64,000 bases of DNA from Hippopus hippopus (lineage: Eukaryota; Mollusca; Bivalvia; Cardiida; Cardiidae), in assembly GCA_946811185.2 (NCBI GenBank), contig OX328102.1, positions 52,491,619 through 52,555,618 on the forward strand, in the 5' to 3' direction. The notes under the pieces were generated by a model. It saw nothing but the letters and a program-made list of their open reading frames with translations. It did not search any database and was not told where the DNA came from. Position numbers and translations under genes: made by a program. Every line of letters starts with the position of its first letter. The stretch's first letter is position 1. Of this stretch, positions 10,808 through 22,458 are shown piece after piece.

Positions 10808-11800
10808 ATGAGGCATCAATTAGGGAACCAGGGAGCCGCTCAAACGATGGGTATGCTGGAAGGGGGCCATGTTAAGGGGGCAGTAGCTGCAAATTTTAAT
10901 GTGTCACAGAGTGTCATCTCAAGATCCTGGGATCATTTCCTTTATACTGGCAATGTTGCTGAAAGACCCCCGATCGGATCGTCCAACATGTACTTTAGCC
11001 CGTAAGGATCATTATCTGCCGACTATGGCACGCAGCCAAAAGCTTAAGTTAGCTGTAAACCTCAATAATGACTTTCTTTAAGCAACAGGGGAGTAAGTAA
11101 CGTTACAGATCCTTGGAAACAGACTCCATTCTGCAATTACTGGTTCCAAACGAACGGTTGTTTAAAGAGTTTTGACAAGACGGTGCCGAATGGCAAGGTT
11201 AGACTTTGTGCGTAACCACGTCAGCTGGCAACTCCGTCATTGAACCCCAGTTCCCTTTTTGACTTTAATGATGGCCGTAGGCGAACTTGGCGTACAACTT
11301 GAGAACGATTCGCTGACTGTTGTGTTGCAGAACATAACCGCGCTGAAGGTGGATCTGTCATCGTTTTGGCTGGCATCAGTATTGATGGGAATACAGACTT
11401 ACAAGTAGTGAATGGCAACCTTACTGGTATCAGATATAGTGGCGAGATCCTGTGTCTGATTATTAGGTCGTATGCAGGTGCTGATGAAAATGAATTTCTT
11501 CTAATGGACCGAAATGCAATTACGCATAGAGCAAGATCAGTCAATGATTATCTTGCAGCTGAGACAATTGATCATATTCATTAGCCTAGTTGTTCCCCTA
11601 ACCTGAACCCTTTTACAGCATGCCTTGGACATGCTCCAGAGGGCAGTTTCTACTCGATCAGTAGTTCCACGCAACCGCCAGAAGCTCGAAATTGCGCTCC
11701 ACCAGGAATGAGCCGAAATTGAGCACAAATCTTTTCCGCGGCACATCCGAAACATGCAAAGTTGATGCAATGCTAAGATTTGAGTTCGCAGTCGACACAC
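10808..11800 (+). pseudogene. Tc1-like transposase remnant
   Basis: This would code for the cut-and-paste transposase of the surrounding element. The N-terminal part (10808-11003) reads as a helix-turn-helix DNA-binding region with FNVSQSVISR. A later frame (11366-11584) reads the Tc1-family catalytic stretch with GISIDGNTDL, NLTGIRYSGEIL and RNAITHRARSV, where the family has DNA.PHRA; the catalytic Asp is shifted or mutated. Fragments near 11585-11720 keep the order of the C-terminal region (ALDMLQRAV). Several stops and frame changes separate the pieces, so no active enzyme is encoded. Confidence 0.75.
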
Positions 11801-12038
11801 AGATTATTGATCATGGCGTACGAGACATTTGTGGGAAAATTTGTTGCTTTACTGTAATACTGCAATCTTGAAATTCATTTTGGATTTTGGGGGTGCCTTA
11901 CCTTTTGTGATTTATCGATTTGATAACAGAATGAATTCGTCAATTTTGAACTGAAACTGATTCATTTATTGTTGTTGATTATTTCTAGTATATTCATGGT
12001 TTATTTTCACGTTTTTCCTGATTTTGCAATACATTAGA

Positions 12039-12068
12039 AATAATGATCCTTAACTTTTTTGTCCAGTA
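12039..12068 (-). repeat. right TIR of Tc1-like element
   Basis: Inverted counterpart of 10511-10540, followed by the TA target duplication. Confidence 0.8.
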
Positions 12069-12070
12069 TA

Positions 12071-13890
12071 TTTCTCATGACTATTACAATGAATATTCAT
12101 TTAATACTGAACAGCACTTTAAACACTACTCATAGATGCTTCATACACATAACTCAGTGATAAGCTTTGGATTTCAATTAGAGTAGTTTCATGCTTACAT
12201 CAGTTCAAGTTGATGTATGAAAGATACATCCTTACAGACAGGGAGAAAAAAACGCTGTAAAATGGTTTGAAAAATAATCAGCTGTGTAGACATAGATACC
12301 GGTAAATTATCGTTATATTTTGTGTAAGGGATCAATACGAGTATATATATCGGAAGTCTGCAATTTTTAAAGCGGAAACAATCCAAAAATGATGGTCAAA
12401 TGAAAACGAAATGTATTTTCTATTGGTTATAGGCAATGCAAACTTGCAACCTCAAGGGCAAAGTTTAGCATAAAGATACAAGAATGGTTATAGTTTGATA
12501 AAATAAAGATGAAATGGGTTTAAAACTGGCTGAAAACGAGTACAGATGTATCTTTAAAAAGATCCAGAGGATACACAGTGTTTCGTGTACATGCATAAAT
12601 CAGTCATATTTGAAAAGAAATGTCAAAACTATTAGTTTTAGATAAAGAAATACTACGTTTGAATATTGTTCTTGGATTTGACATAAAAGTATGAAATGTT
12701 GAAGCATCATCTAGTGGTCATGCATGGAAATGGTCAAATAATGTTTCCGAAGCATAAAAAGGTCTGGCGCCTGTAGATTTGAAATCTTGTAGAAGTAAGC
12801 ATCATTTAATGGACTACTAATAAAACGAGTTAAAGATGGGGAAAAAGCGCAGCGCCTTGGGAGGAGTCATGCTAATATATTCTGTATCGTGCTTTGTAGG
12901 GGAAAACCGACAGGATCTACTTCTTTACTAGAACCCCATGGCCTTTTTATGCTCTGAATTAGCTCTGAGTTATTTGATAAAACGGTTCAAAATGTCAGAA
13001 TGTGCTTTTGCTTTCAAAAGTTGGCAAAACTTTCTCATTTTTTTGATGACCACCAGCCCTCACTGTTTAATTACTGGAATTGTCGGTGAAACCATCATGG
13101 AAATTGAACCATCGTTTCAGTGATTCTTTATCCACCATTTAATATATTATAATAGCGTCAGTGGAAGAAAAGGTACAGTTTTATATGTAGACATTTGTGG
13201 GTGCATCCAGTTCACTGACAAGCCAAGGAAGCAAGTTTGACGTTTCCTCTTTACGAATCCCAATCATTCCTCTATTCAAGCTGTTTTGTTTATGTAGAAG
13301 CACTGCTAGTGATAGGTAAGATTGTCGTGGACAAAACTGATAGACCCACTCTCAGAATGATGTCTGTTGAAAATGGGGTTTATCAAAGAACGAATCCAAA
13401 ACGAGATTTACTGAATTAATCTTTTATCCCTTGCACAGCTTTGTCCTTCTCCAATTAGAAGGCCTCTCTGAAAAGGTCGATCAAATTTATACAAAAAAAA
13501 GACTTAATGTCTAGTTATGCCCAAAAACTATAGAGAAGTATAGAGAGTTTCTCACCTGAAAAGGGATTTAGCACGAAAAGGGTAAACGTGGTTAATCCGA
13601 AGGATGAAAACAAAAAGAAAAAGGAAACAAAAGTATCAGATTTAGGCGTACTAAAGCGAGACCGTAGTTATAATTGTATTAAGTTGCAGGTGATTTGGGT
13701 AATAATAGGAAATCTGTAGTATGTGTAATTAGTGTTTTTGATTACGTTTTTTTTTTTGTAACAGTCCTTCATGACCCATCTCTCCGTCTCTGCCTCTCTG
13801 TTTTTCCTCGTCTTTCTCTCTCTGTGCTCAGTAGTCAGGAGCATATATGCATCCAGTCTCAAAGATTTTGCCACTTGCTCCTACTTATAT
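12071..13890. other. intergenic stretch, no gene or repeat recognised
   Basis: Only short frames without recognisable domains on either strand. A CT-rich run lies at 13770-13830. I see nothing that supports a gene. Confidence 0.5.
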
Positions 13891-14125
13891 GAACCATGTT
13901 GTGGTAAAAGAGGGTTTAATGTATCGCCGTGATGCATTATACCAAACAAGTCACCACACGATTCATAAAATCCATTTTGTCTAATAACAAGTTTTTATCA
14001 TGAGATAGACTGATCCTTTGATATGCAGAAAACTGACCAATAGCAAAAGGTTTCGGCCCAGGTTTGACCTGAATCGATACTTTTTGTAGATATATTAAAC
14101 GCCGTTTTAACAGAACATGGCTCAC
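13891..14125 (+). mobile_element. palindromic MITE family A copy
   Basis: Begins gaaccatgttgtgg and ends cagaacatggctcac. The interior has ccgtgatgcattatacc, gaccaatagc and the central tttcggcccagg. It is a diverged member of a family with at least ten copies here. Confidence 0.75.
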
Positions 14126-15711
14126 ATATCTTTTTTGATCAAACATAATCAAGGTATGCTATATTTGTACATATGGTTTAAGTTTTGTTTTAAAAAAACA
14201 CGTTCATTGGTTGCTTTCATGAGCTTTATGGACACTGCATGACACTGAGTCATGCATATGTACATTATGTGAACACGTAACAGTGGATAAGAAAAGTACT
14301 TTAGTGCCGGAGTTTTGTTTGGATGTAAGTGGATGCAAGGCTATGAAATAGCTCGGCGGTAACTCTCAGTGTGAGAAACACAGGTACTTGTCTGTTTTTT
14401 CTTTATAGCTGAAAGCGCTGCTTTATAACCTATTACTTGGTATTGATATACTCTAACTTTTAATTGAAATTGGCGATTGGTAAAAAATGTGGACATGTTT
14501 ATTCTTGCGGGCCCCTGTGGGCCAATTTGCAGGTAAATTTACGTCGTCTGTCTTTTTGGAAGGTATTTCTTGTTTATACATTTCAGATATGGATTAGATC
14601 TATAGTTTATGGCCAGCGTGACCCCCTCAGTCATTTGTCAACTTTCTATCACATATTTCTTACCTAATCAAAGCGTTGAGAACACTGAAGTGGTATTTGT
14701 CAAGGAAGCCATTGTGTGGAATTAATAATTTGAAAGAAAAGGAGAAATATTATTCAAATATTGGCTTGAAAGTCAACCTACTAAGCAAATAAATACTTTT
14801 ATTCGTTGACGGGAGAGTACTCATGACAAAGTTAGGATTATTTGTGTATTGGTGGTCTCCCTTTGATCATTAGGAGGAGTCAGGAGTAACATACCTTGAT
14901 AGTAGGATGCATGATGGATAGAGAGAAAACCATGTGAATATATCAAATAAAATTAAGTTTGTACCTGAAAACTATTATTTTGAAATATATTTGGCCGTTA
15001 ACATTTAATTCCCAACATAACAATCAATTATTTCGATCTATAAATATTCATGTCAAATCAAATGGAGTAGCGCGCAATCATGGGACGAACAAGCCATGGG
15101 AAGAACTGGTTTTATAACGAAAAAGCCCAGGACCAAGCGACCAGTAGACAAATTTTGTATATATCATTGCGCCAGTAGAAAACTATGAGCGAGTGGAGTT
15201 ATTTTCAATCAAGAATTAGTATTTCCACGATCGATGGCCTCACCTAGTGTATTTTAACATGCCATTTCCAATTACATATCTGAGTGCTACCGAAAAACTC
15301 ATTTGTCCGAGAAAAATTGAGTTTAATTGGGTTTATTTCCTTCGGCTTTGCACAAAATACGATACATGGTCTTCAAAATTCAATATTGAACTCATAGTGG
15401 TATTGTCTTCGACAAATACCACACAATGGACAAAAATTGTAACTTTATCGTGAACAGTCTAAGTGTAAACGTTCTATGTAACCAATTAGTACCCCCTACA
15501 TACGACTTTCTTGTTGTGCAGTATGCATAGTGCTCACGTTAATTCTGATTTAACACATCACCCCTTGAAGGCCAATTTTCGTCGCAGAGAACTCGACTTT
15601 TTAAAAACATTTTGGCTAATAGAGTAATCGTTCGTTTTGATGTAAAAGATATGGATTCATGTTATCCCTAATTTCACCATTATTTTATATATTTATCCCT
15701 ATTTTTCAAGG
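14126..15711. other. intergenic stretch with one dispersed repeat
   Basis: 14428-14505 (cttggtattgat..., ggcgattggtaaaaaatgtg) resembles 63690-63770, so an unnamed dispersed repeat is present. No gene seen. Confidence 0.5.
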
Positions 15712-16010
15712 GCCGTGTCCGGTAGCTCAGCCTTTAACTCACAGGGCTTGAAGCCCCTAGGTCAGTACTTTGATTACCCTGCTCGGCAAAAATCTTTTCA
15801 AGGACCGATAATGGTCGGTGTGAAAGGGTTCATTTTCCTCTCACAGCTTAACACTGCTTCGACAATGTTTATTTAGAAAAGCAGCCAGTTGCTTGGGAAG
15901 TATGGTGTGTGAAGTACCGGTAATAATACACAGGGAGAGCTTCGATAGATGCACTGGCCCCCGCAATATAAAAATGTAACTAAATTAATGCTGAAAACAG
16001 CCTTTAAAGC
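15712..16010 (+). mobile_element. tRNA-derived SINE, family S2
   Basis: The head ggtagctcagcctttaac and a B-box-like region lead into a body with aaggaccgataatgg. It ends gatagatgcactggcccccg..ctgaaaacagc. Diverged. Confidence 0.65.
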
Positions 16011-16349
16011 CAGTCATGCAAGTAAACTTATTTTCCAAGAATGTTTTCGAAATCGTCTTTTGCAAATACGTTTAAAGAGGAAATCAGAAAATCCAGAGTT
16101 TTCCGTGGAACAGTCAGAAGTTTGGAAAAAATCGTTGCAGCAATTCTTTTTTTATCATGAGAGCGATCGAAATTGCTGCTAAACTATTTTCGAGGACAAA
16201 CACATCTCATGTACCGGTTAACACTCTATGTTGATGTTCAAGGGAAGACTCAAGTAAAACTAAAGATACAAACCTGACCTGGTTACTTGTTGATCGAATA
16301 AAGGAAAATAGATGTTCTTGAACTTCAAATAGTTATTCATAAACAAGCC

Positions 16350-16625
16350 GGCCCGCGGTAGCTGAATGATAAGCCGTAAAACCAGTAATGTAGAGGTTCT
16401 GTCCTGAATCCCGGCTCGGCCAAACCTCTTTCCCATGGCAAATGAAAGCTTTAATTCGGAAAAGCAGCTGGTGTGCTGGAGAGAGTGTAGTGCGAAGTAT
16501 TTATAAAGAAATTCAACAGTTTCCTCTACCGGTTGAGAAAATCAATGAATGCATATACAGGTGTACTGACCGACGTGATGTAACTGAAAAACTGTTGAAA
16601 ACAGCGTTTAAAATCGAACAGAGAA
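16350..16625 (+). mobile_element. tRNA-derived SINE, family S2
   Basis: The head cggtagctgaatgataagc and B-box-like ctgaatcccggctcggcc are followed by the S2 body and the tail tgatgtaactgaaaaactg. It leads directly into further SINE-body repeats at 16670-17140. Confidence 0.65.
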
Positions 16626-16669
16626 ATCATTACAACAAAGTACAATTAAATAATCACCCTGGGTTACTT

Positions 16670-17140
16670 TCGTAACATTCCATTGGAGGTAACCGTCGGG
16701 AAAGCTGCTAGTGTCTTGAAAAGAGTTGTCGTGCAAAGTACTGGTAAAGAAACCCAAGGAACACAACGTTAGGTACACTGGCTAACGTTGTAGAAAGAAA
16801 GAACTGTTCCAAACGACTTTTATTTCGAACAAAGACATCATTAAGACAAACTATATAAACATCATGGTAACTTTTGTGGCATTCCATTGACGATCATGGT
16901 CGCGAAAGCAGCTACTGTCTTGGAGAGAGTTATAGTTCTAAGTACTTGTAAAAAACTCCTAGAGATGCTTTCATAGGTGCAGTGGCTCCCGTAATAAAAT
17001 ATTGGAAAATTAATGAAAACGGCGTTAAACATAAAAAAAAAAATCATTATGACAAAGAACACAAACATCGTGAGTAACCTTCGTGACATTCCATTGAGGG
17101 TCACCGCAGTAACAACAATTGAACAATTTTGTAAATGTTT
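16670..17140 (+). repeat. tandem partial copies of an S2-like SINE body
   Basis: Three successive units start taac.ttcgtaacattccatt (16669), gtaacttttgtggcattcc (16866) and gtaaccttcgtgacattcc (17072). The first two carry aaagc.gct..tgtcttg and tagg/ataggtgcagtggc. They lack a tRNA-like head, so they look like a tandem amplification of SINE tails. Confidence 0.5.
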
Positions 17141-17290
17141 ATTATCCGGGGTACCTACCGTGACCAGATTGCTCGTTACGAGCAAAGAAAAACGTCATAA
17201 TGACTATAAAATTGGATTATTTGACCCTTTTTTCTCGAGTAATTTAACCTTTTATTTCAACCTTTGAACTCTCGAATTCGAATGGCTTCA

Positions 17291-17361
17291 GGAAACAATT
17301 GTATAAAAAGGTAGCCATTGCTCGTGTCGAGCAATGGCTACCTTTTTCACAATGTTTTCCT
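17291..17361. repeat. long hairpin with a perfect 20-bp stem
   Basis: 17305-17324 pairs perfectly with 17328-17347 (aaaaaggtagccattgctcg, loop tgt). Flanking ggaaacaattgtat and cacaatgttttcc extend an imperfect outer stem. The outer arms resemble MITE family B. Confidence 0.8.
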
Positions 17362-17840
17362 TATAAAAACAATTCTCATAATACACAATTACCTATCTAT
17401 TCTAGCAAGAATCTATTAGGAAAAGAAAACATTTTTAGAGAATGGTTAACAACAGCGGAGTAGATCTATGTAGAAAAAAAAAGTTCGTTCAAAGAGGGCA
17501 TTTTTTATGATGTGAAAGTTTGATGCACAAATACAATTTATTTCCGGTATATTTCTCACGTTTGTTATGAACAGATTTTGTTTTATTTCTTTCGTTTTAT
17601 TCTGTGTTTGAACGTGTTTTGTTTTCAGTCAAATTGAATTTTGGAATATATCCATGGCTGTGTGGTAAAACGGAAGTTTTACGTTATTTCGGACTGAAGT
17701 GCGTAAATGCAAAGTGTATTCTTTTGGTAAGACTGAATGAATTCATTAAATAAAATAGACAAAAAATAATGAGTAATGATTGTTGGAAGAAAATGAAAAG
17801 GATTTAGCTCTGATTGTAAAGTTGGATATTATGAAAAATA

Positions 17841-18073
17841 TAAGCCGCACTCGGGCAAAAAGGGGTTAAACGCATCTCCGTGATGCATCATACCAAGTCA
17901 GTCACCACATTAACTATGGATCCAAAAAATCTGTTTTATCTAACAACAGACTGAATCAGGAGGTAGAAAGTGTCCTTGAACATGCAAAAAATTTATCAAA
18001 TGCACAACGTGACCTTGGTCGATAGTTTTTGCAGCTGCATGAAATCTCCGTTTTACAAGGCATGCCTCATATG
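17841..18073 (+). mobile_element. MITE family A copy
   Basis: Family markers: catctccgtgatgcatcata, ctaacaacagactgaatcag, gaccttggtcgatag and the terminal ggcatgcctcat. Confidence 0.7.
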
Positions 18074-18185
18074 ATATTACATGTACGCTTATTTTTCTGT
18101 CATTGTTTAAAGTAGAGTAAGTCATACCTCGGGGAACTTTGGATGTAGAGTGAGACTTAATCGGGGGTTCTCCTGCTCTAGAGTA

Positions 18186-18300
18186 AGTAACGGAACCGAA
18201 ACGAAACGCAACGAAAGGAAACGAAACGCAACGAAACGAAAAGGAATAACACGAGAACGAAACGAAACGAAACGAAATAGAACGAAACGAAACGGAATGG
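18186..18300 (+). repeat. AACGA-type pentamer array, copy 1
   Basis: Irregular repeats of aacga/aacgc (for example gaaacgaaacgcaacgaaag). The array and its cggaaccg boundary match 42785-42893 in inverted orientation, so the two are copies of one repeat and not independent microsatellites. Confidence 0.75.
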
Positions 18301-18686
18301 ATTTTTGGTACAAAATCATGCAGAAGGAAAACCTACATTTGTTTTTTTTTTTTTTTTTTAATTACCTTTAGTTTTGATCACAGAAAGTGTGACAAAGTAA
18401 GAACTAAAATTTGATGGCGGCTGTGCGCACGATGATCGTGCTACTATTGTGAATCTTGATAATTGTAATGTGGACATTTTATTTTATTGTTCTTTTGAAT
18501 GAACTTCTATTGTTTACTTTCTTATGACATAAATCACAAATAAAATGTTCTTCATGTTTGCGGCAGCCATTAGTACCGCTAATACGTCGCAGCCCGGTTC
18601 ATATTTTTCCTATTGTGTTCACAAATACTGTGACTAAAAAAATCATGTCCAAATACAGCAAAGTCGAGTGCATTGATAATGATTGA

Positions 18687-18996
18687 TTGATTGATTGTAT
18701 GGTGTTTAACGCCGTTTTCAACATTATTTCAGTTATATCGCGGTGTCCAGTGCAGATCTATCCATGCTTTTCTGGAATTTCTTATACAAGTATTCAACAC
18801 AACATTGTTTCCAAGCCACTGGCTGCTTTCCCGCATAACCCTCACCGAGCCAACGGGCTGCGGTGAAAGAGGAATGAATCCTGCTGCAATGACTATCATC
18901 AATCCCAGAAAAGAAATTGGCAGAGCAGGGAATGGAACCAGCGACATCTGTTCTCAAGTCCTGTACGCTACTGACTGAGCTACCGAGGCTCGGCCT
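18687..18996 (-). mobile_element. tRNA-derived SINE, family S2
   Basis: On the minus strand the head reads gcctcggtagctcagtcagt, with a B-box-like ggttccattccctgctctgc. The body contains ggattgatgatag-like tgggattgatgatagtcatt, and the tail runs into the gtttaacgccgttttcaaca complement. Confidence 0.75.
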
Positions 18997-19704
18997 TTTG
19001 ATAATACCTACTCCCGGTAATGAAACCAGTTTGGATTCTAATAAGATGGGTCAGAATAATCCATTTTATGTCGGGCTAATTAGAATGCTTTTTCCCCCGA
19101 CAGTGGTCGGATTATTATTTACCATTTTTAAATGCGACTATAATTATTAGTTTGGGAAAATCTTTTAAGTCAGATTTCAGAGGTTCTTGCATTAAAGTCC
19201 TAAATGTCTTTTATTTATATTTTGTACATTTATGCAGATATCCTCTTTCTTCATGCATTGTCTGTCTTTCAGTCACTTTCAATCACTTTGATTTCTCTCC
19301 CCAAATAGAGGCCTCGAAGACCTGATGTCATTGACCATGGCTAATTATATTCAAAGTCGTCTTCTATTCGCGTGAAACAGATATACATAAAAAAATCTTG
19401 GGGACCGGAACACCAGAAATAGAAAATGTGCTTATCTAATCGGCATTGAAGATATTTTTCCTGGATCTTATATCGAAAAGGGTCCAGCGGGGTCATTTCT
19501 AATATTGATATAACCGAGTATGTACTCGAGTCCACGGCAGTGCAGCTTGGATGCTCGATCAGTAAATCCTAGATACCAGGAATTTCTCTGCTGAAATATT
19601 CCTGTTACGTTTAATGCCCAATTACAACCAAATGAAAACAATAAGGATGTTGAAATACATTTAGATTTAAACCATACCTTTAATAACTGATTTAATGATT
19701 GATT

Positions 19705-19928
19705 CTAGACTAAATGGTGTTTTACACCGCTTTCAACAATTTTTCAGTTATATCAAGGCGACAGCTCACAAATTGGTGTATTTCTTGGGTTCCACCAGTA
19801 CTGGGCTAGGGTTCTGAATTGTCTAGCCTAAGGACACTCCCACGAAAAACCCAGTGGATCCAGTGAGGCTCGAACCCGGGGCCTCCAGATCACGAGTGCT
19901 ACACTCAACCACTGAGCCACGCAGGACC
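19705..19928 (-). mobile_element. tRNA-derived SINE
   Basis: On the minus strand: tgcgtggctcagtggttgag, then a B-box gggttcgagcc, and the shared end taactgaaaaattgttgaaa. Related to S2 in the tail but with a different head. Confidence 0.65.
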
Positions 19929-19929
19929 C

Positions 19930-21210
19930 TGGAAAATATTGTGAAGAAGTCAATCTGTTATTGTGCAGCCGGTCCAAGTGTTAGTCGCTGGCAGAAAAAT
20001 AAATTCTAAATTCAGATAAAAAGTAAATAAAAAGAGCGAGCCACCTGGTAACTTTTAACCTAGGTTTGAAATTAATTTTTCTACTTGCGACTAAGGGCGA
20101 TAAGAAGATCATTTCTTTCAGACGAGATTATTTGTACCAATTCATTTTAAGGTTTCTGGGTACATTAAAAGTTTTGTGCATTATTACGGGAGAAGCAACC
20201 TTCCAGTTTGCTCTCTACTAGTTGAATTTATTTAAAAATAGAGGTTTCTTAAAAGTACGGAAAGAAATTGTTACTAACAGTAGCCCCAAAAGACGACTTT
20301 AAAATAAGTTAAAAATGCTAACTTACAGTCAGATCCTGAGCGAGTTTTGTGTGTCATTTATATTATGCATACTGTACATTTACTGGTGATAAGATATTGG
20401 CTTATCTTTGAAATTGCGGATGATTTCTTCTAGACTGGATTTATCTCCCTCTGCGTGTGTATTCATTCACCTTAAACAAGAAAGGCTTCAATAAATACAG
20501 ACGGCGTAAGAGATACTTGAATATGAATATTGAAACTCTTTAGTGGCTTAATATGAAATAAAATAATGAAAAGTAACCTCACGAGCAATTGCCTCTTTTT
20601 CCTCACTATTTTTCATTTTGATGAAAAGTAGTACTGGGCTATTGGATAACACTTATGAAGATATGTGCCCTTTTTTAACCAATTGCAAATTAGCATCTAT
20701 TCAGTCCCAAGAAGTTGGGTCAAAACCCAGCGCACTCAGCTTCGCCGAAAAATACTGATACACCAACTTTGATAAAATACCCATGAAATACATGCCCTTA
20801 AAAGCGCACCTTATCTAGTAAAAAGTAGGCTTACTCTCCATGGGTATACATGTATTTGCGAAATTAGGTCAGTTCATCATTGAACAATTTGAGCTACATG
20901 TATGTATGTTGTGCTGGTGTGTATAACAGACACAAAGGTTCCATAAATATGAGAGCATTGTGAGGACTTTTGCAACTGGTACAGTGAAGCCTCATCAAGT
21001 CAATACATCTATGCAATAAAATGCTTTCTTTCATGTTTAATAATAATTCCTCATCCAAATTTAGATATTGGAGCTTGATACAGGCGTTTCTAAAGTGTAG
21101 TCCTACCGTTTTCTCTTTTCAGACCTGAAGTCATCTCTTTATCGAACAGGTTATGCCTGGACGTTCATTAAAGTGACTTATTAAAGCTAAAAATTGAACA
21201 CAAAATATAC
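19930..21210. other. intergenic stretch, no gene recognised
   Basis: AT-rich sequence without recognisable domains or repeats. Confidence 0.5.
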
Positions 21211-21289
21211 AATGAGCCATGCTCTGGCAAAAAGGGGCTTATTACATCTCCGTCATCCATGATACCAAGCAAGTCCTCACTCAATTCTA
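21211..21289 (+). mobile_element. MITE family A, left fragment (interrupted)
   Basis: Reads aatgagccatgctctggc...gataccaagcaagtcctcac..tcta and stops at the TA insertion site. Its continuation is at 40618-40806 (gatcaataaagtctgttttg..., ending cagaacatggttca). About 19 kb of inserted DNA separates the halves. Confidence 0.75.
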
Positions 21290-21352
21290 CACTGCTAAAA
21301 AAAATTAAAGGTTCACATGTCCTCGAATTTTATCTCACGATAATTATTTAGG

Positions 21353-21358
21353 TACAGG
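21353..21358. repeat. target-site duplication, left
   Basis: tacagg, identical to 40163-40168. Confidence 0.9.
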
Positions 21359-21716
21359 AGTAGATAGTAAAATACCCTATCCGGCTCTTTTTGATCGTAT
21401 TCCAAAATGAGCCAGACACTCAAACAAAATGAGCCAAAATGCCCACCACAAATAACCACCCAAATCCCTAAATAATATCTTAATAGGGCACACATAAATT
21501 CCTTAATCACCCCCACACAAATTTCTTAATCGACTAACTAGTTAACCAGCCAAACCGACTAACTAGTTAACCACGAATCCAAGGCTAACTTAAACTTTAA
21601 AAATTTTTAATTTTTATTTTTGAAACTTATTTTAACTTAAAAATTTTTTCAACATTTTTTTCGATCAATCACATATATCAGTCCAAAAAATTTTTTGAAA
21701 TTTTTCTATTTTTACA
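21359..21716 (+). repeat. Maverick left terminal inverted repeat (358 bp)
   Basis: Aligns with the reverse complement of 39805-40162 with roughly a dozen differences by eye. It contains a direct repeat of gactaactagttaacca (near 21532 and 21557) built on the palindrome taactagtta. The inner edge carries the tttttctatttttaca motif. Confidence 0.9.
21701..21716 (+). promoter_or_regulatory. shared upstream motif tttttctatttttaca, copy 1
   Basis: Identical to 24215-24230 and, on the minus strand, to 39805-39820. Each lies upstream of a gene pointing away from it. It could be a promoter element or a splice acceptor (two copies are followed by gga). Confidence 0.45.
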
Positions 21717-21767
21717 GGACAATTTTTGTAGTATATAGCGATAGAAGCTATATACAACATTATAACT

Positions 21768-22400
21768 ATGGAAAGCATACGAAGAATGAACGCCTATTTA
21801 GGCGAGATAGACAACACCCTAGACGTCATATCTACAGACATATCCCCAGGCTTCTCCCCACCTTTTTCTATACCAACCAATACATCTTGCATACAACTAC
21901 TCCGCAGCAGAGTACAAAACCATCCAACAGCGCAACAAGTAGCCCAATACTTCCAAAAATCCACCACTCCTAACTACCAACACCAAAAACCCCAACCGAA
22001 ACAACAAAATTTTCAACACACCACTCCTAACTACCAACACCAAAAACCCCAGCCGAAACAACAAAATTGTTCAACCTACCACCAACATCCACAACAACAA
22101 CAACACTACTATCCACCCACAACACAACCACAACGGTACTACTATCCACCCACAACACCCATACCAATTCGTCCAAAACCAAGACCACAAATACCACAAC
22201 AAACACAGAACTACCCAACAACACAACAAGTAGCCCAATACTTTCCAAAACCCCAGCCGAAACAACAAAATTTTTCAACCTACTACCAATATCCACCTAG
22301 TACCTCATACATACATTACAGAGCGCACCATCTACTAGAAATACAACGCCCCCATGGCAGACAAACAACAGAAATATATATCCAACAATACCGCATATAA
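21768..22400 (+). CDS. Pro/Gln/Thr/Tyr-rich low-complexity protein of Maverick
   Basis: Unrecognised 210-residue protein. The first ~50 residues are ordinary (MESIRRMNAYLGEID, then a Pro/Phe segment). The remainder is low-complexity Pro, Gln, Thr, Asn and Tyr. It has a near-exact 57-base direct repeat (about 21962-22075, TPNYQHQKPQPKQQN twice), two YYYPPTT-type units and a later partial repeat. No signal peptide or membrane segment. It is the first gene inside the left TIR, 52 bases after the tttttctatttttaca motif and convergent with the RNR gene. It could be a disordered structural or host-interaction protein, but no function can be assigned. Confidence 0.6.
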   Translation: MESIRRMNAYLGEIDNTLDVISTDISPGFSPPFSIPTNTSCIQLLRSRVQNHPTAQQVAQYFQKSTTPNYQHQKPQPKQQNFQHTTPNYQHQKPQPKQQNCSTYHQHPQQQQHYYPPTTQPQRYYYPPTTPIPIRPKPRPQIPQQTQNYPTTQQVAQYFPKPQPKQQNFSTYYQYPPSTSYIHYRAHHLLEIQRPHGRQTTEIYIQQYRI

Positions 22401-22433
22401 ATTTCTAATACTATCCAATAGTATTACAAATTT
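22399..22433. terminator. 3'-end hairpin between convergent genes
   Basis: aaatttctaatacta pairs with tagtattacaaattt (one mismatch, 5-base loop). It lies just past the stop of the Pro/Gln gene and before the RNR stop. Confidence 0.5.
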
Positions 22434-22458
22434 AAAATTTTCGAAAATCAAAAAAATT

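Larger units (their letters stand above)
10511..12068 (+). mobile_element. Tc1/mariner-type transposon, inactive
   Basis: The terminal inverted repeats tattggacaaaaagtt.. (left) and its complement ..aactttttt gtccagta (right) match over about 28 bases and bound 1558 bp. TA dinucleotides at 10509-10510 and 12069-12070 are the expected target duplication. The interior holds a decayed DDE transposase. Size and structure fit Tc1/mariner elements. Confidence 0.85.

Noticed and set aside
18122..18371. Arg/Lys/Asn repeat frames
   Set aside because: Translations of the AACGA array.
22027..22296. Minus-strand open frames of 65-89 codons
   Set aside because: Shadows of the low-complexity Pro/Gln gene on the opposite strand.
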